Origin: Winogradskyella litoriviva
GTDB taxonomy: Bacteria > Bacteroidota > Bacteroidia > Flavobacteriales > Flavobacteriaceae
NCBI RefSeq assembly: GCF_013249065.1
Contig: NZ_JABRWQ010000007.1
Location: 62,001 to 126,000, forward strand
Direction: 5' to 3'
Length of the DNA: 64,000 nt
The notes under the pieces are model-generated. The model ran no database searches. It was given only the letters and a program-made list of their open reading frames with translations, and was not told where the DNA came from. Shown piece after piece: positions 8,280-16,624 of the stretch; position 1 is the stretch's first letter; each line of letters starts with the position of its first letter. The position numbers were made by a program, and so were the translations under genes.

Positions 8280-9674
8280 ATGAAAAAATTAGCACTCTTT
8301 ATCGCAGCCTTATTATTTAGCACCTTCTTCTATGACCAATCTATAGGACTTAACCTATTTCTATTTAGTATTCTTACCGTCGCAATTCTGTTTATTAATA
8401 ATCAAACGCATTTTAAAAACAGAAAAACTCAAATCTATTCGGCTGCGTATCTTATTACTGGTTTAACCATATTTTTTCATAGCTCTACTCTTTCTGTCAT
8501 TGCAAACTTGGTTGCTTTTTTTACTTTAATTGGCCATCTATCAGAAACTAAATCTTCAATATATATTAATTGGCTTAATGGTTTATATACAACCATTGCG
8601 GGTTTGTTTCATCGGAATTTTGCAATTACAGAATCAAAACATATTGAAAAGGAGAATGTACAAAAACCACCTATAGACTATTTACATTGGGCAAAAATCA
8701 CCATTATACCTGCTGTTATTCTTATAACATTTATAGCACTTTACAAAGAAGGCAATCCCGTTTTTAGTAATATTATTGAACAAATAGATTTTGGATTCAT
8801 TAATTTTCAATGGATACTTATGGCTGGTTTAGGGTATTATTTATTCCACAATATTTATGCTCCAATTGAAGTAGAACCTGCGACAGAAATAGACTTAAAA
8901 ACCGAAAACAGTTTACAAAAAACAAATGCATTTTCAATTCCTAAATTAAAACAAGAAAACCAACTTGGCGTTATTCTTATTTCGTTATTAAACGCTTTAA
9001 TTGTATTGTATCTCATTACTGATGTTGCTTTTTTAACATCAGACTTAGACTTAAGAGCTTCTGTTTTTTCGGCTCAAGTACACAGTGGCATCAATGCTTT
9101 AATCGGCTCAATTGTTATTGCTATTATGATTTTACTTTATGTCTTTAGAGGTAACCTTAATTTTTACGAACAAAACATAACCTTAAAACGACTAGCCTAT
9201 ACTTGGATAATTTTAAACATTCTACTTGTAATAAGCATCGCTTTTAAAAACAGCCAATACATTTATTATTTTGGATTAACGTATAAAAGAATTGGCGTTT
9301 TAGTGTATTTAATCTTAGCTACAATTGGTCTTGTTTCTACACTTTTAAAAATTAGCTCACTAAAAAACAACTGGTACTTATTTAGAGTAAATACACAAGC
9401 TGCTTTTATTATTCTGGTTGCTTCTAGTACAGTAAACTGGGACTATCATATCACCAATTACAACTTTAATTATGCACAATCAATGGACTTTAACTATCTA
9501 TATAATTTATCTAATAACAATACCATTCTGCTAAATGAACAACTGGCTTCAAAAACCTTGGATTACAATTCTGAACAGAAGATAAAAGATAAATACAACA
9601 AGTATGTCTATCAATTAAGAACAAACAATTGGCAAGAACTACAATACGATAATTTTAAACTTAATTACAAATAA
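8280..9674 (+). CDS. DUF4173-type polytopic membrane protein
   Basis: The protein has 464 residues and roughly ten to twelve hydrophobic helices. It opens with 'LALFIAALLFSTFFYDQSIG' and contains 'INALIGSIVIAIMILLYVFRG' and 'LTYKRIGVLVYL', the latter typical of the DUF4173 family. The C-terminal 100 residues after 'WDYHITNYNF' are soluble. Family function is unknown. It opens a six-gene operon (8280-12201) with spacings from -4 to +15 bp, behind the second copy of the operator palindrome. A membrane-remodelling or stress role is plausible only by association with SanA-like and COQ4-like neighbours. Confidence 0.7.
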   Translation: MKKLALFIAALLFSTFFYDQSIGLNLFLFSILTVAILFINNQTHFKNRKTQIYSAAYLITGLTIFFHSSTLSVIANLVAFFTLIGHLSETKSSIYINWLNGLYTTIAGLFHRNFAITESKHIEKENVQKPPIDYLHWAKITIIPAVILITFIALYKEGNPVFSNIIEQIDFGFINFQWILMAGLGYYLFHNIYAPIEVEPATEIDLKTENSLQKTNAFSIPKLKQENQLGVILISLLNALIVLYLITDVAFLTSDLDLRASVFSAQVHSGINALIGSIVIAIMILLYVFRGNLNFYEQNITLKRLAYTWIILNILLVISIAFKNSQYIYYFGLTYKRIGVLVYLILATIGLVSTLLKISSLKNNWYLFRVNTQAAFIILVASSTVNWDYHITNYNFNYAQSMDFNYLYNLSNNNTILLNEQLASKTLDYNSEQKIKDKYNKYVYQLRTNNWQELQYDNFKLNYK

Positions 9675-9675
9675 G

Positions 9676-10008
9676 ATGGTTGCGTTACTAGTTATTGCCT
9701 TTTTACTTGGTGGTGGAATTACCTTTTTCTTTTTAAGATTTAGTATCTCTTGTATGTTTTGGTTTTCTAAATATCCAAATGACAAACCCTACGTATTTCA
9801 GACTAAATTTCCATATTACATCATTTCACTTTTTAGCATTAGTATAACATTGGTAATAGCTTCAGATATGGCATATTTCGCTATGTATTATTTTATAACT
9901 GTACACTTCTTATCGCTTCTTATTTGGTACTATAAATTACATCATTGTAAAAAAAAGTATAGTACAGTCTCTAATACAATTGAACAATCTCAACCCAAAT
10001 TACCATGA
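9676..10008 (+). CDS. Small membrane protein, unknown
   Basis: The 110-residue protein has three hydrophobic segments (residues 3-20, 38-56, 62-84) and a polar tail rich in Lys, Ser and Gln. It starts one base after the preceding stop and overlaps the next gene by 4 bp, so it is translationally coupled within the operon. I do not recognise a family, and no conserved motif stands out. Confidence 0.5.
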   Translation: MVALLVIAFLLGGGITFFFLRFSISCMFWFSKYPNDKPYVFQTKFPYYIISLFSISITLVIASDMAYFAMYYFITVHFLSLLIWYYKLHHCKKKYSTVSNTIEQSQPKLP

Positions 10009-10523
10009 ATAACCTATTGAAAATATTTAAAGACAAGCGGAAACAACTCATCGTTTGGCTATTTGAACATTCGCAACGTATCTATACCTCTATGTTTAAA
10101 AATCATCAACCTTGGCAAGTTTCTAAAGCCGATTTATTAAAGTATCCAAAACCATCATTTGGAAGACATTTAGGCGATTTTTTAGATGAAAATAATTTTG
10201 AACTCATCCCAAAAGTAGAACGACACGATTGCTACCATGTACTTTGTGGTTACAGCACTAAAGTAGAAGATGAAATTGCACTACAATGCCTCTGCTATGG
10301 CAACGGAAAACGCAGTCCGTATTTGTATGGCGCGATAATTTTGGGCATCGCTATTTTACCAGATTATTATAAATATTACTACAAATCTTTTAAAACAGGA
10401 AAGACTGCAAATGCATTTCATCATTACGATTATCAGAAATTATTACATGTTTCAATTTCAGATTTTAGAAATGCCATTTTTACAAAACACGAATTATTAA
10501 CCCTCAACCTCAACATAGCATGA
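10005..10523 (+). CDS. COQ4-like protein with intact HDxxHx11E metal motif
   Basis: The 172-residue protein carries the COQ4 zinc/metal signature HDxxH-x11-E: H74, D75 and H78 in 'RHDCYHVLCGY', and E90 in 'VEDEIALQC'. The flanking context (D-x-YHVL-x-G-Y, then 'E.ALQ.F/L..GN') is also family-like. COQ4 in mitochondria acts in coenzyme Q biosynthesis and has recently been linked to C1 decarboxylation/hydroxylation of the ring. Flavobacteria use menaquinone, so here the protein probably acts on another lipid or quinone precursor. A hydrophobic segment near residues 105-125 could touch the membrane. It overlaps its neighbours by 4 bp on each side, so it is a core operon member. Confidence 0.75.
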   Translation: MNNLLKIFKDKRKQLIVWLFEHSQRIYTSMFKNHQPWQVSKADLLKYPKPSFGRHLGDFLDENNFELIPKVERHDCYHVLCGYSTKVEDEIALQCLCYGNGKRSPYLYGAIILGIAILPDYYKYYYKSFKTGKTANAFHHYDYQKLLHVSISDFRNAIFTKHELLTLNLNIA

Positions 10524-11134
10524 AGAAACTAAAACTAATAATTTTTGCAAGTATTTTAGTTGCCGTTGGTGTCTTAGCTACCTTTCATTGGATTACTTAC
10601 AAAGCCAAAGGACTTACTTATAATGATGTGGACAGCATTCCAAAAAATAAAGTTGGGCTCGTACTTGGTGCAAGCCGTTTGGCTCCTAGTGGTAACATTA
10701 ATCTATTTTATAAACACAGAGTTGAAGCAGCTGTTGCTCTATACAAAGCAGGAAAAATTGAATACATATTAGTAAGTGGAGACAATAGCCATAAAGACTA
10801 TGATGAACCTACGGATTTTAAAAACGATTTAATTGAAAAAGGCATTCCAGCAGAACGTATATTTTTAGATTATGCTGGTTTTAGAACGCTTGATTCTATG
10901 GTGAGAGCTAAAGAAATATTTGGCCAAGATGCGCTTACCATTATTTCTCAAAAATTTCATAACGAACGCGCTATTTACATTGCACAACACTTTGGTATTG
11001 ATGCCATTGCTTATAACGCAAAAGACGTATATAAACGACCAGCAAGAGAATATTTAGCTCGTACAAAGGCGAGTTTAGATTTATTATTTAATGTAGAACC
11101 AAAATTTTTAGGCGATAAAATAGCCATCAAATAA
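10520..11134 (+). CDS. SanA/YdcF-like DUF218 protein
   Basis: The 204-residue protein has an N-terminal membrane anchor (residues 4-24) and a periplasmic DUF218 domain. Typical motifs are visible: 'VGLVLGAS', 'YKHRVEAAVALYKAGK', 'ILVSGDN', 'EPTDFKNDLIEKGIP..RIFLDYAGFRTLDSM' in parts, and 'IISQKFHNERAIYIA'. SanA (E. coli) affects vancomycin exclusion at high temperature and envelope integrity; ElyC and YdcF are relatives. The reaction is not established. The gene overlaps the COQ4-like gene by 4 bp and is followed by the DUF2809 gene after 15 bp. Confidence 0.85.
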   Translation: MKKLKLIIFASILVAVGVLATFHWITYKAKGLTYNDVDSIPKNKVGLVLGASRLAPSGNINLFYKHRVEAAVALYKAGKIEYILVSGDNSHKDYDEPTDFKNDLIEKGIPAERIFLDYAGFRTLDSMVRAKEIFGQDALTIISQKFHNERAIYIAQHFGIDAIAYNAKDVYKRPAREYLARTKASLDLLFNVEPKFLGDKIAIK

Positions 11135-11149
11135 AGCACACATCACATC

Positions 11150-11548
11150 ATGAAAATTCAATTTAACAAATACTATATAGGCATAGCACACTTTCTTTTT
11201 CTGGTTGAATTAGCTATTGCTTTTACATTAAAAACAGGATTTATTCGTCATACGTTTGGCGATTATCTCGTGGTTATTTTATTATATGCAATTATTAGAG
11301 GATGCACTAACATGAGTGTTTGGGCCTCTAGCGTAGTCGTCCTCATAATTGCTTTTGGTATTGAATTTCTCCAACTCACACCCTTCTTAGCCTATTTTAA
11401 CTTACAAGATAGTTATACTGCAAAACTCATTTTTGGTAGTACGTTTCAATTTACTGATTTGGTAGCTTACACCTTAGGTATTGTAACGGTTTTAATGGTT
11501 GAGAAATCTATTAAGAGATATAATTCACTTCAAAATATTACATTATGA
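11150..11548 (+). CDS. DUF2809 family membrane protein
   Basis: The 132-residue protein has four membrane helices and the family's 'GFIRHTFGDYLVVILLY' and 'FGIEFLQL' / 'GSTFQFTDLVAYTLG' elements, including the Asp near 'GDYL' and the 'F...D..AY..G' C-terminal pair. Function is unknown, and small size is normal for the family. It overlaps the following DUF1361 gene by 4 bp. Confidence 0.8.
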   Translation: MKIQFNKYYIGIAHFLFLVELAIAFTLKTGFIRHTFGDYLVVILLYAIIRGCTNMSVWASSVVVLIIAFGIEFLQLTPFLAYFNLQDSYTAKLIFGSTFQFTDLVAYTLGIVTVLMVEKSIKRYNSLQNITL

Positions 11549-12201
11549 ATATGATAAAAAACAGTATTCAATCGCAATTTAAAACCTTATCATTAATAAG
11601 TGTGGCATTATTATTTAGTGGTATTTCATTATTGGTAAGAATAAAATTGAATAAGTCTTTTTTCTACTTATTTTTAATTTGGAATGTTTTCTTAGCTATC
11701 ATTCCTTATGCAATAACTATGTATCTCAGCACCAAAAAGAATGTTAGTAAACTCACGCTTGGATTTGGCCTTTTGGTTTGGTTAGCCTTTTTACCAAATG
11801 CGCCATATATTGTTACCGATTTAATTCATTTAAGAACCGCTAACAATACTTTTTTATGGTTAGATATTTTAGTGGTTTTATCTTTTGCTTTGAGTGGATT
11901 GTTTTTATTTTACTTATCGTTAATTGATATGCAAAATCTTATATTGTCTAAATTTGAAAAACTTCCAGTAAAAACAATTACAACTACTATTTTATTTTTA
12001 TGTGGATTTGGAGTTTATTTAGGTCGCTTCTTAAGGTACAATTCTTGGGAAATTATAAGTGGTCCTCAAATACTTTTTATGGATATAATAAACATAATTA
12101 TAGCGCCATTTCAACACTCTGAAGCTTGGCTGTTTACTATGGGATTTGGAATGTTCTTGGTTGTTGGCTTTTGGATGTTTAAGAAAATTACAAATAGCTA
12201 A
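11545..12201 (+). CDS. DUF1361 family membrane protein
   Basis: The 218-residue protein has six to seven hydrophobic helices and the characteristic 'WLAFLPNAPYIVTDLIHL' segment near residues 72-89, followed by 'LSFALSGLFLFYLSL' and 'GRFLRYNSWEI'. Members occur widely in Bacteroidota and Firmicutes without assigned function. It is the last gene of the 8280-12201 operon and converges on the SDR gene 30 bp away; no strong hairpin separates them. Confidence 0.8.
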   Translation: MNMIKNSIQSQFKTLSLISVALLFSGISLLVRIKLNKSFFYLFLIWNVFLAIIPYAITMYLSTKKNVSKLTLGFGLLVWLAFLPNAPYIVTDLIHLRTANNTFLWLDILVVLSFALSGLFLFYLSLIDMQNLILSKFEKLPVKTITTTILFLCGFGVYLGRFLRYNSWEIISGPQILFMDIINIIIAPFQHSEAWLFTMGFGMFLVVGFWMFKKITNS

Positions 12202-12231
12202 TTTTCTTTATGTGATTTTAGATTAAACCAA

Positions 12232-13026
12232 TTAAGAATCCCTATTCTTATCCTGAATTTTTCGCACTATTTTAGTCGTTCTATTACGCGTTAAAATTCG
12301 TGGTAATACAGATAAAAACTTATTAATTGTGCCTGGTATAGCAACAACCTTTCCTCTATTCATGGCATTATAACCATATAAAGCGACTTCTTTTGGGCAA
12401 GCCATATTAAAAGCAATCTTGTTTTCAGAAGTGTCCTCTGAAACCACATTCTGAAATTCTGTTTTTGTTGGACCAGGACATAAAGCCGTAACAGTAACGC
12501 CTGTACCTTTTAATTCATTAGAAATAGCTTCTGAAAAGGACAAAATATAACCTTTAGACGCATAATACAAAGCCATTAATGGACCTGGCTGAAATGCAGC
12601 CAATGATGATAAATTCAATATTTTTCCAGAACCACGTTTTACCATATCTGGCAATAACAATTTTAATAAATGTGTTGAAGTTAATATATGAAGATTTAGC
12701 ATTTTAGATTCTCGTTCCCAATCTGTATCGCAAAATGTGCCAAACAACCCAAAGCCTGCATTATTTATTACCACTTCAATTTCAATATCGCTAATTTCAT
12801 TAAAAATTTCTTCGGCAATATTTACAATGCTTAAATCTTTTACCATTAAGGTAATTTCTGGCTGGTAGTTTTTTAAGATATTTTTTCTTGCTTCCTCTAG
12901 CTTTTTAGCATTAATATCAATTAATATTAGATTATAGTTATCTTCAGCTAAAAGCAAAGCTAGTTCATATCCCAAACCAGAAGCTGCGCCTGTTACTAAA
13001 GCTGTATTTTGCTTATTATTTTTCAT
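12232..13026 (-). CDS. Short-chain dehydrogenase/reductase (classical SDR)
   Basis: The 264-residue protein has a complete classical SDR core. The cofactor loop TGxxxGxG is 'TGAASGLG' (residues 12-19). An acidic D37 at the end of the second strand favours NAD(H). 'NNAG' is at 88-91. The catalytic set is S141, Y154 and K158 in 'LYYASKG'. The 'CPGPTKTEF' segment is present, and the C-terminal tail resembles acyl-CoA/ketoacyl-type SDRs of the DltE/YqjQ group. The substrate cannot be told from sequence. Its start overlaps the end of the upstream dehydrogenase gene by 11 bp, so the two are co-translated. Confidence 0.85.
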   Translation of the reverse strand: MKNNKQNTALVTGAASGLGYELALLLAEDNYNLILIDINAKKLEEARKNILKNYQPEITLMVKDLSIVNIAEEIFNEISDIEIEVVINNAGFGLFGTFCDTDWERESKMLNLHILTSTHLLKLLLPDMVKRGSGKILNLSSLAAFQPGPLMALYYASKGYILSFSEAISNELKGTGVTVTALCPGPTKTEFQNVVSEDTSENKIAFNMACPKEVALYGYNAMNRGKVVAIPGTINKFLSVLPRILTRNRTTKIVRKIQDKNRDS

Positions 13027-14218
13027 CTATATAATCTTGTAAATAACTAAAGCGTTTAGTTAATTTACCTTTTTCCGTAATCTTAGCACGTTTTAGAACT
13101 TCATCTTCATCATTATTAAAAAATGCCGGAATTACATATTTTAAAAATGTTTCTCCAAAACCTTCACTTGCGTCCTTTGGTAATTCGCAAGGCAAATTAT
13201 CTACAGCCATTACAGTTATTACATGTTCTGCATTAAAAGCTACTTCTTTTTCCGTTTGTGCATCATAGCCATAAAATGGATCTGCAATTGTAGAAGGTCT
13301 AATTGTACTAGCTACAGGACCGTCAATATCACAAGATATATCTGCTACTAGATTTATTCTAAAATCTGGATGTTTTGCATCTTCTCTTGTAAATAAATAT
13401 GGTGCATTATTTCCATAAAAATGACCTGCAATAAAATAATCTGTTTCTTTTGCGTAAGGCATAAAATTACTTTCGTAACCAGTTGGGTCATTATAAAACT
13501 TAAACCTATCGCCTACTTTACCATCTATACGCTTGGCATATTCCATAACATCTGCCATTACATAAACAGGTTCTGTAAACTGACTTGTTAAGTATAACGC
13601 ATCACTAATCTGTTTAATACCCAAATGGTCTAAAATTTCTTTTGCACCATAGGCTACTTTACCCGTTCCGGTTAATAATATTTTTATATTTGGTAATGTT
13701 ATTTTATCAAGTTCTGCTTTTAATGCCTCTAAATCTGCTAAAGTTTCTACTTTAGGCAATGTAAATAAACCATCTCGTAAACCTAGAGCTCTAAAACCAT
13801 TATATGCGCCAACCAAACCTGCATAACGACCAAAACCTATGAGTCTCGCTCCATTATTTTTTATGATGGTTTCATGATCAAACATTTCAATATTTTTCTC
13901 TAGCATAGCAACCAATAACTTTCTATTATAAGGCTGCTTTTTAATAGTATGAGAGAAATAAAAGTATTTTTTATTAGGAATTAAATTTTCTATTGGCACC
14001 TCTTTTACACCAATCATTACATCTGCATGAGAGACATCATCTAAAACTTCAAAACCTAATTTAGCATACGCTTCATCCGGAAAAATCCTTATATCCGAAG
14101 ATTCTACAATAAAAGTTGCTTCTGGAAATTGAGCTCTAGCTTCTGCTAAATGTTGTGGCGAAAACACCACACGCCTGTCTGGCGGATTTTTACGTTCTTT
14201 AATAATGGCAAATGTCAT
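13016..14218 (-). CDS. Saccharopine dehydrogenase (lysine-forming)/alanine dehydrogenase-like oxidoreductase
   Basis: The 400-residue protein belongs to the alanine dehydrogenase/PNT superfamily. The N-terminal domain starts 'IIKERKNPPDRRVVFSP' (family K and R). It continues with 'ADVMIGVKEVP', 'YFYFSHTIKKQPYNRKLL' and 'FDHETI', and the Rossmann part 'ILLTGTGKVAYGAKEIL' (residues 181-197). The pattern is closest to fungal Lys1 saccharopine dehydrogenases and to flavobacterial 'NAD(P)-dependent' homologues, not to true Ald. A role in lysine metabolism is therefore likely but not shown. It forms an operon with the SDR gene at 12232. The promoter is probably in the 130 bp shared with ssrA. Confidence 0.75.
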   Translation of the reverse strand: MTFAIIKERKNPPDRRVVFSPQHLAEARAQFPEATFIVESSDIRIFPDEAYAKLGFEVLDDVSHADVMIGVKEVPIENLIPNKKYFYFSHTIKKQPYNRKLLVAMLEKNIEMFDHETIIKNNGARLIGFGRYAGLVGAYNGFRALGLRDGLFTLPKVETLADLEALKAELDKITLPNIKILLTGTGKVAYGAKEILDHLGIKQISDALYLTSQFTEPVYVMADVMEYAKRIDGKVGDRFKFYNDPTGYESNFMPYAKETDYFIAGHFYGNNAPYLFTREDAKHPDFRINLVADISCDIDGPVASTIRPSTIADPFYGYDAQTEKEVAFNAEHVITVMAVDNLPCELPKDASEGFGETFLKYVIPAFFNNDEDEVLKRAKITEKGKLTKRFSYLQDYIDEK

Positions 14219-14350
14219 GCTAAACTGTGTTTAAGAAACTGACAAAACGTGTCAATATTTATTATGGAATAATTATTGTACGAAAGTAAAAGGATTTATG
14301 AGGTTGCGCAACTTTTTTCGTAACTTCGCCATCCATTTATTTAAAATTTT

Positions 14351-14744
14351 GGGGTCGACTGGTTTTGACAGCGAGATTAATTAGATGGTAAGCACGTGGT
14401 GTAATGGCATTGAAACACCTTAAAGGCTAGACCAAATTTTAAACGGCGAGAATAACTACGCTTTAGCTGCATAATCTGAATTATAGTAAGATTTCGTGCT
14501 CATTTCTACTAGGTAGAAAGGCTAAATGTCTCCAGAAAGCCTTGGTTAATGGCGTTCTTTTTTGAGGCATCGTAAATATTAACTAAGATTAGGTAGCGCT
14601 TTGATGCCTTTTCGAGATTAAAAAGCTAAGTTGTAAGTGGGTTGTCTTTAACCAGCTTGCAATCTAAAACCCAAGAAAAGAATAAACGTGTAGAAAGCCC
14701 TTTGGTTACTTGTTTGGACGAGAGTTCGATTCTCTCCGACTCCA
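14351..14744 (+). ncRNA. ssrA: tmRNA (ssrA), tag (A)GENNYALAA
   Basis: The 5' end GGGGTCG and 3' end CGACTCC pair as the alanyl acceptor stem with a G-U wobble. The 3' part holds the T-arm (GAGAGTTCGATTCTCTC). The tag frame reads GENNYALAA then TAA at 14445-14474, the usual Bacteroidota tag. CCA is not encoded (the sequence continues CAA), so it is added after transcription. tmRNA with SmpB rescues stalled ribosomes. The length (~394 nt) is normal for a one-piece tmRNA with pseudoknots. Confidence 0.95.
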
Positions 14745-14784
14745 CAACACACACATTTACTGAGTATTACACTCGGTTAAAACT

Positions 14785-14819
14785 AAAAATCCGTACAAGT
14801 AAGCTTGGCGGATTTTTTT
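14785..14819 (+). terminator. Intrinsic terminator downstream of ssrA
   Basis: The stem AAAATCCG / CGGATTTT closes a loop of about 15 bases and is followed by a T-run, about 40 bp after the tmRNA 3' end. Confidence 0.75.
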
Positions 14820-14863
14820 ATTAATGACTAAACTTACAAGATGTTTGTGCTTTTAAAAACAAA

Positions 14864-15367
14864 CTAATCTTCTATACCAACAGAAAGTGAAACCATACCA
14901 TCTCCACCCATAACAACAACTATTAAGTCATTATTTTCACCAGTTATTTGAGTATTAGTTCCTCCCATTGTAATACTACTTACTTTAAAGCCGTTTTCTT
15001 TTAATTTTGTTTTATAATCACTTAGTGCTTTATCACCCACTTCTTCAAAAAGTAAATTCCAGTTTTTACTCGCTCCTAATTCTCTTGTTGAAATATTTAC
15101 AATCTTACCATCTAAAAATTCTGGAACGCTTTTAGGTATTTCATCTGGCCAACTATGATTTGCTGTGTCAGAAGTAAAAGTTCCTTCTTTCGTTTCAATT
15201 ACAATTTTTTCATCTTCCAAATCAACATCAGCATCATTACCAATGGTAGATTCAATAAGCGCTTCACCTGTTTTTTCTGATGTGTTTTTACAACAATTTA
15301 ATACAACCAAAACTGCAAATGCAAGTATAAACACGTGCATTTTTTTAATTAAACTCATAGTTTTCAT
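14864..15367 (-). CDS. Exported lipoprotein, DUF6591-like
   Basis: The 167-residue protein has a lipoprotein signal: a basic start, a hydrophobic stretch and 'VVLNCC', with the modified Cys near residue 26. The mature domain has the pattern 'GEALIESTIG…VDLEDEKIVIETKEGTF…WPDEIPKSVPEFLDGKI', then a compact alpha/beta end 'DYKTKLKENGFKV'. I have seen this arrangement in a widespread lipoprotein domain (DUF6591-type) of unknown function. The start is the ATG at 15367 or 15358. The FNR-like box at 15444-15457 has a good -7 element (TATATTTA, 15414-15421) facing this gene, so I place it in the same regulon as nrdJ and the Usp genes. Confidence 0.65.
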   Translation of the reverse strand: MKTMSLIKKMHVFILAFAVLVVLNCCKNTSEKTGEALIESTIGNDADVDLEDEKIVIETKEGTFTSDTANHSWPDEIPKSVPEFLDGKIVNISTRELGASKNWNLLFEEVGDKALSDYKTKLKENGFKVSSITMGGTNTQITGENNDLIVVVMGGDGMVSLSVGIED

Positions 15368-15443
15368 TTGTTATAATATTTTATTTTTTATAATTCAAAA
15401 ATTTACACAGTGATAAATATAAATTAGCTTCATTATTAAAAAA

Positions 15444-15457
15444 ATGATACTAATCAT
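15444..15457 (-). promoter_or_regulatory. FNR-like box between the lipoprotein gene and ldhA
   Basis: ATGATACTAATCAT lies within the longer palindrome AAAATGATACTAATCATTTT (15441-15460). The minus-strand -7 element TATATTTA (15414-15421) is centred exactly 33 bp away and points to the lipoprotein at 15367. Towards ldhA no element sits at 33 bp, so action on ldhA is possible but not supported by spacing. Confidence 0.75.
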
Positions 15458-15514
15458 TTTAATTAACTGCTATTCTGGTTTGTTTTTTAAAGGTTAATTT
15501 CTAGTGTTAAAATT

Positions 15515-15531
15515 AGTATCTAATTGATACT
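15515..15531. promoter_or_regulatory. Inverted repeat AGTATC-N5-GATACT upstream of ldhA
   Basis: A 6-bp perfect inverted repeat with spacer TAATT, flanked outward by TTA and TACTAA, lies 80-97 bp before the ldhA ATG. It may be an operator (for example of a redox or NADH-responsive repressor) or a leader hairpin. No family assignment can be made. Confidence 0.4.
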
Positions 15532-15611
15532 GTGTACTAACATGAGCAATATCATTGGGCACTAGCTCTATTTTATATAGATTTATACGTAATCATTTGA
15601 AAAAACAAATC

Positions 15612-16619
15612 ATGAAAGTACTTGTATATAGCGCCAAAGAATTTGAAATTCCCTATTTAAAAACGGCCAATAATAATAAACATCAACTCACCTTTATTAA
15701 CGATGCTTTATCTTCTAAAACAGCAATGTTGTCAGTTGGTTTTGATGCTATATCTATTTTTTCAGCAGACGAAGCTTGTTTTATTACAATAGAAAAACTC
15801 AAAGATTTTGGTATAAAATATATAGGGTTAAGATCGGTCGGTCATGACAATGTTAACTTAAGAGCTGCTTTAAGATTAAATATAAAAGTTGCCAACGTGC
15901 CAGCATACTCTCCTTATGCCATTGCTGAACATGCCACTGCCTTATTATTAGCTATAAACAGAAAGATTATTGCATCTAATTGGCGCGTAAAACAATATAA
16001 TTTTAATCTTAACAACCTTGTTGGTTTTGACTTAAACAAAAAGACTGTTGGCATCATTGGTACTGGTAAAATTGGTAATGTAATGTGTAAAATAATGAAT
16101 GGCTTTGGATGCAACCTTTTGGGTTATGATATTGAAGAAGATGAAGATTTAAGAAACCATTATAATGTTAATTATACATCGCTTGAAGACTTATGTGAAA
16201 AGTCAGACATCATTTCATTACACGTTCCATTAAATACAGATACACATCAGCTTATAAATGAGGATTTAATATCTAATATGAAAGATGGAGTTATTATTAT
16301 TAATACAGCTAGAGGATCCATACTTAACACAGAACACATCATTGACGGTCTTAGAAGTGGCAAGATTGGCGCTTTAGGTATTGATGTCTATGAAAACGAA
16401 AAAGAAATTTTCTTTAAAGACCACTCCCTAGATATTCCAGACGATGATATTCTAATGCGTTTAAATTCTTTCCCAAATGTATTAATTACAGGACATCATG
16501 CGTTTTTAACCGAAGAAGCATTAACTAATATTGCAGAAACTACTATTCATAATTTTAATTGCTGGAGCAAAGGTGAAGAAACAGAAAATGAATTAACTAA
16601 TCTCATTGAAAGCGTATAA
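15612..16619 (+). CDS. ldhA: Fermentative D-lactate dehydrogenase (D-2-hydroxyacid dehydrogenase)
   Basis: The 335-residue enzyme reduces pyruvate to D-lactate with NADH. Motifs: Rossmann GxGxxG 'GTGKIG' at 150-155; the catalytic arginine R234 in 'NTARGS'; the glutamate in 'GIDVYENE'; and the catalytic histidine H295 in 'TGHHAFLTEEAL', almost the same as the E. coli LdhA block. The overall length also matches LdhA. An in-frame TTG at 15555 would add 19 residues that do not align with the family, so I use the ATG at 15612. Upstream lie the FNR-like box at 15444 and the inverted repeat at 15515. It is convergent with the L,D-transpeptidase gene, 5 bp apart. It would regenerate NAD+ when respiration stops. 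Confidence 0.9.
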   Translation: MKVLVYSAKEFEIPYLKTANNNKHQLTFINDALSSKTAMLSVGFDAISIFSADEACFITIEKLKDFGIKYIGLRSVGHDNVNLRAALRLNIKVANVPAYSPYAIAEHATALLLAINRKIIASNWRVKQYNFNLNNLVGFDLNKKTVGIIGTGKIGNVMCKIMNGFGCNLLGYDIEEDEDLRNHYNVNYTSLEDLCEKSDIISLHVPLNTDTHQLINEDLISNMKDGVIIINTARGSILNTEHIIDGLRSGKIGALGIDVYENEKEIFFKDHSLDIPDDDILMRLNSFPNVLITGHHAFLTEEALTNIAETTIHNFNCWSKGEETENELTNLIESV

Positions 16620-16624
16620 ATCTA

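Noticed and set aside
14642-14824. A 60-codon frame
   Set aside because: It lies in the 3' half of the tmRNA gene and its terminator.
15555-15611. Longer ldhA start at a TTG
   Set aside because: The 19 extra residues match no D-lactate dehydrogenase; the ATG at 15612 gives the family start.
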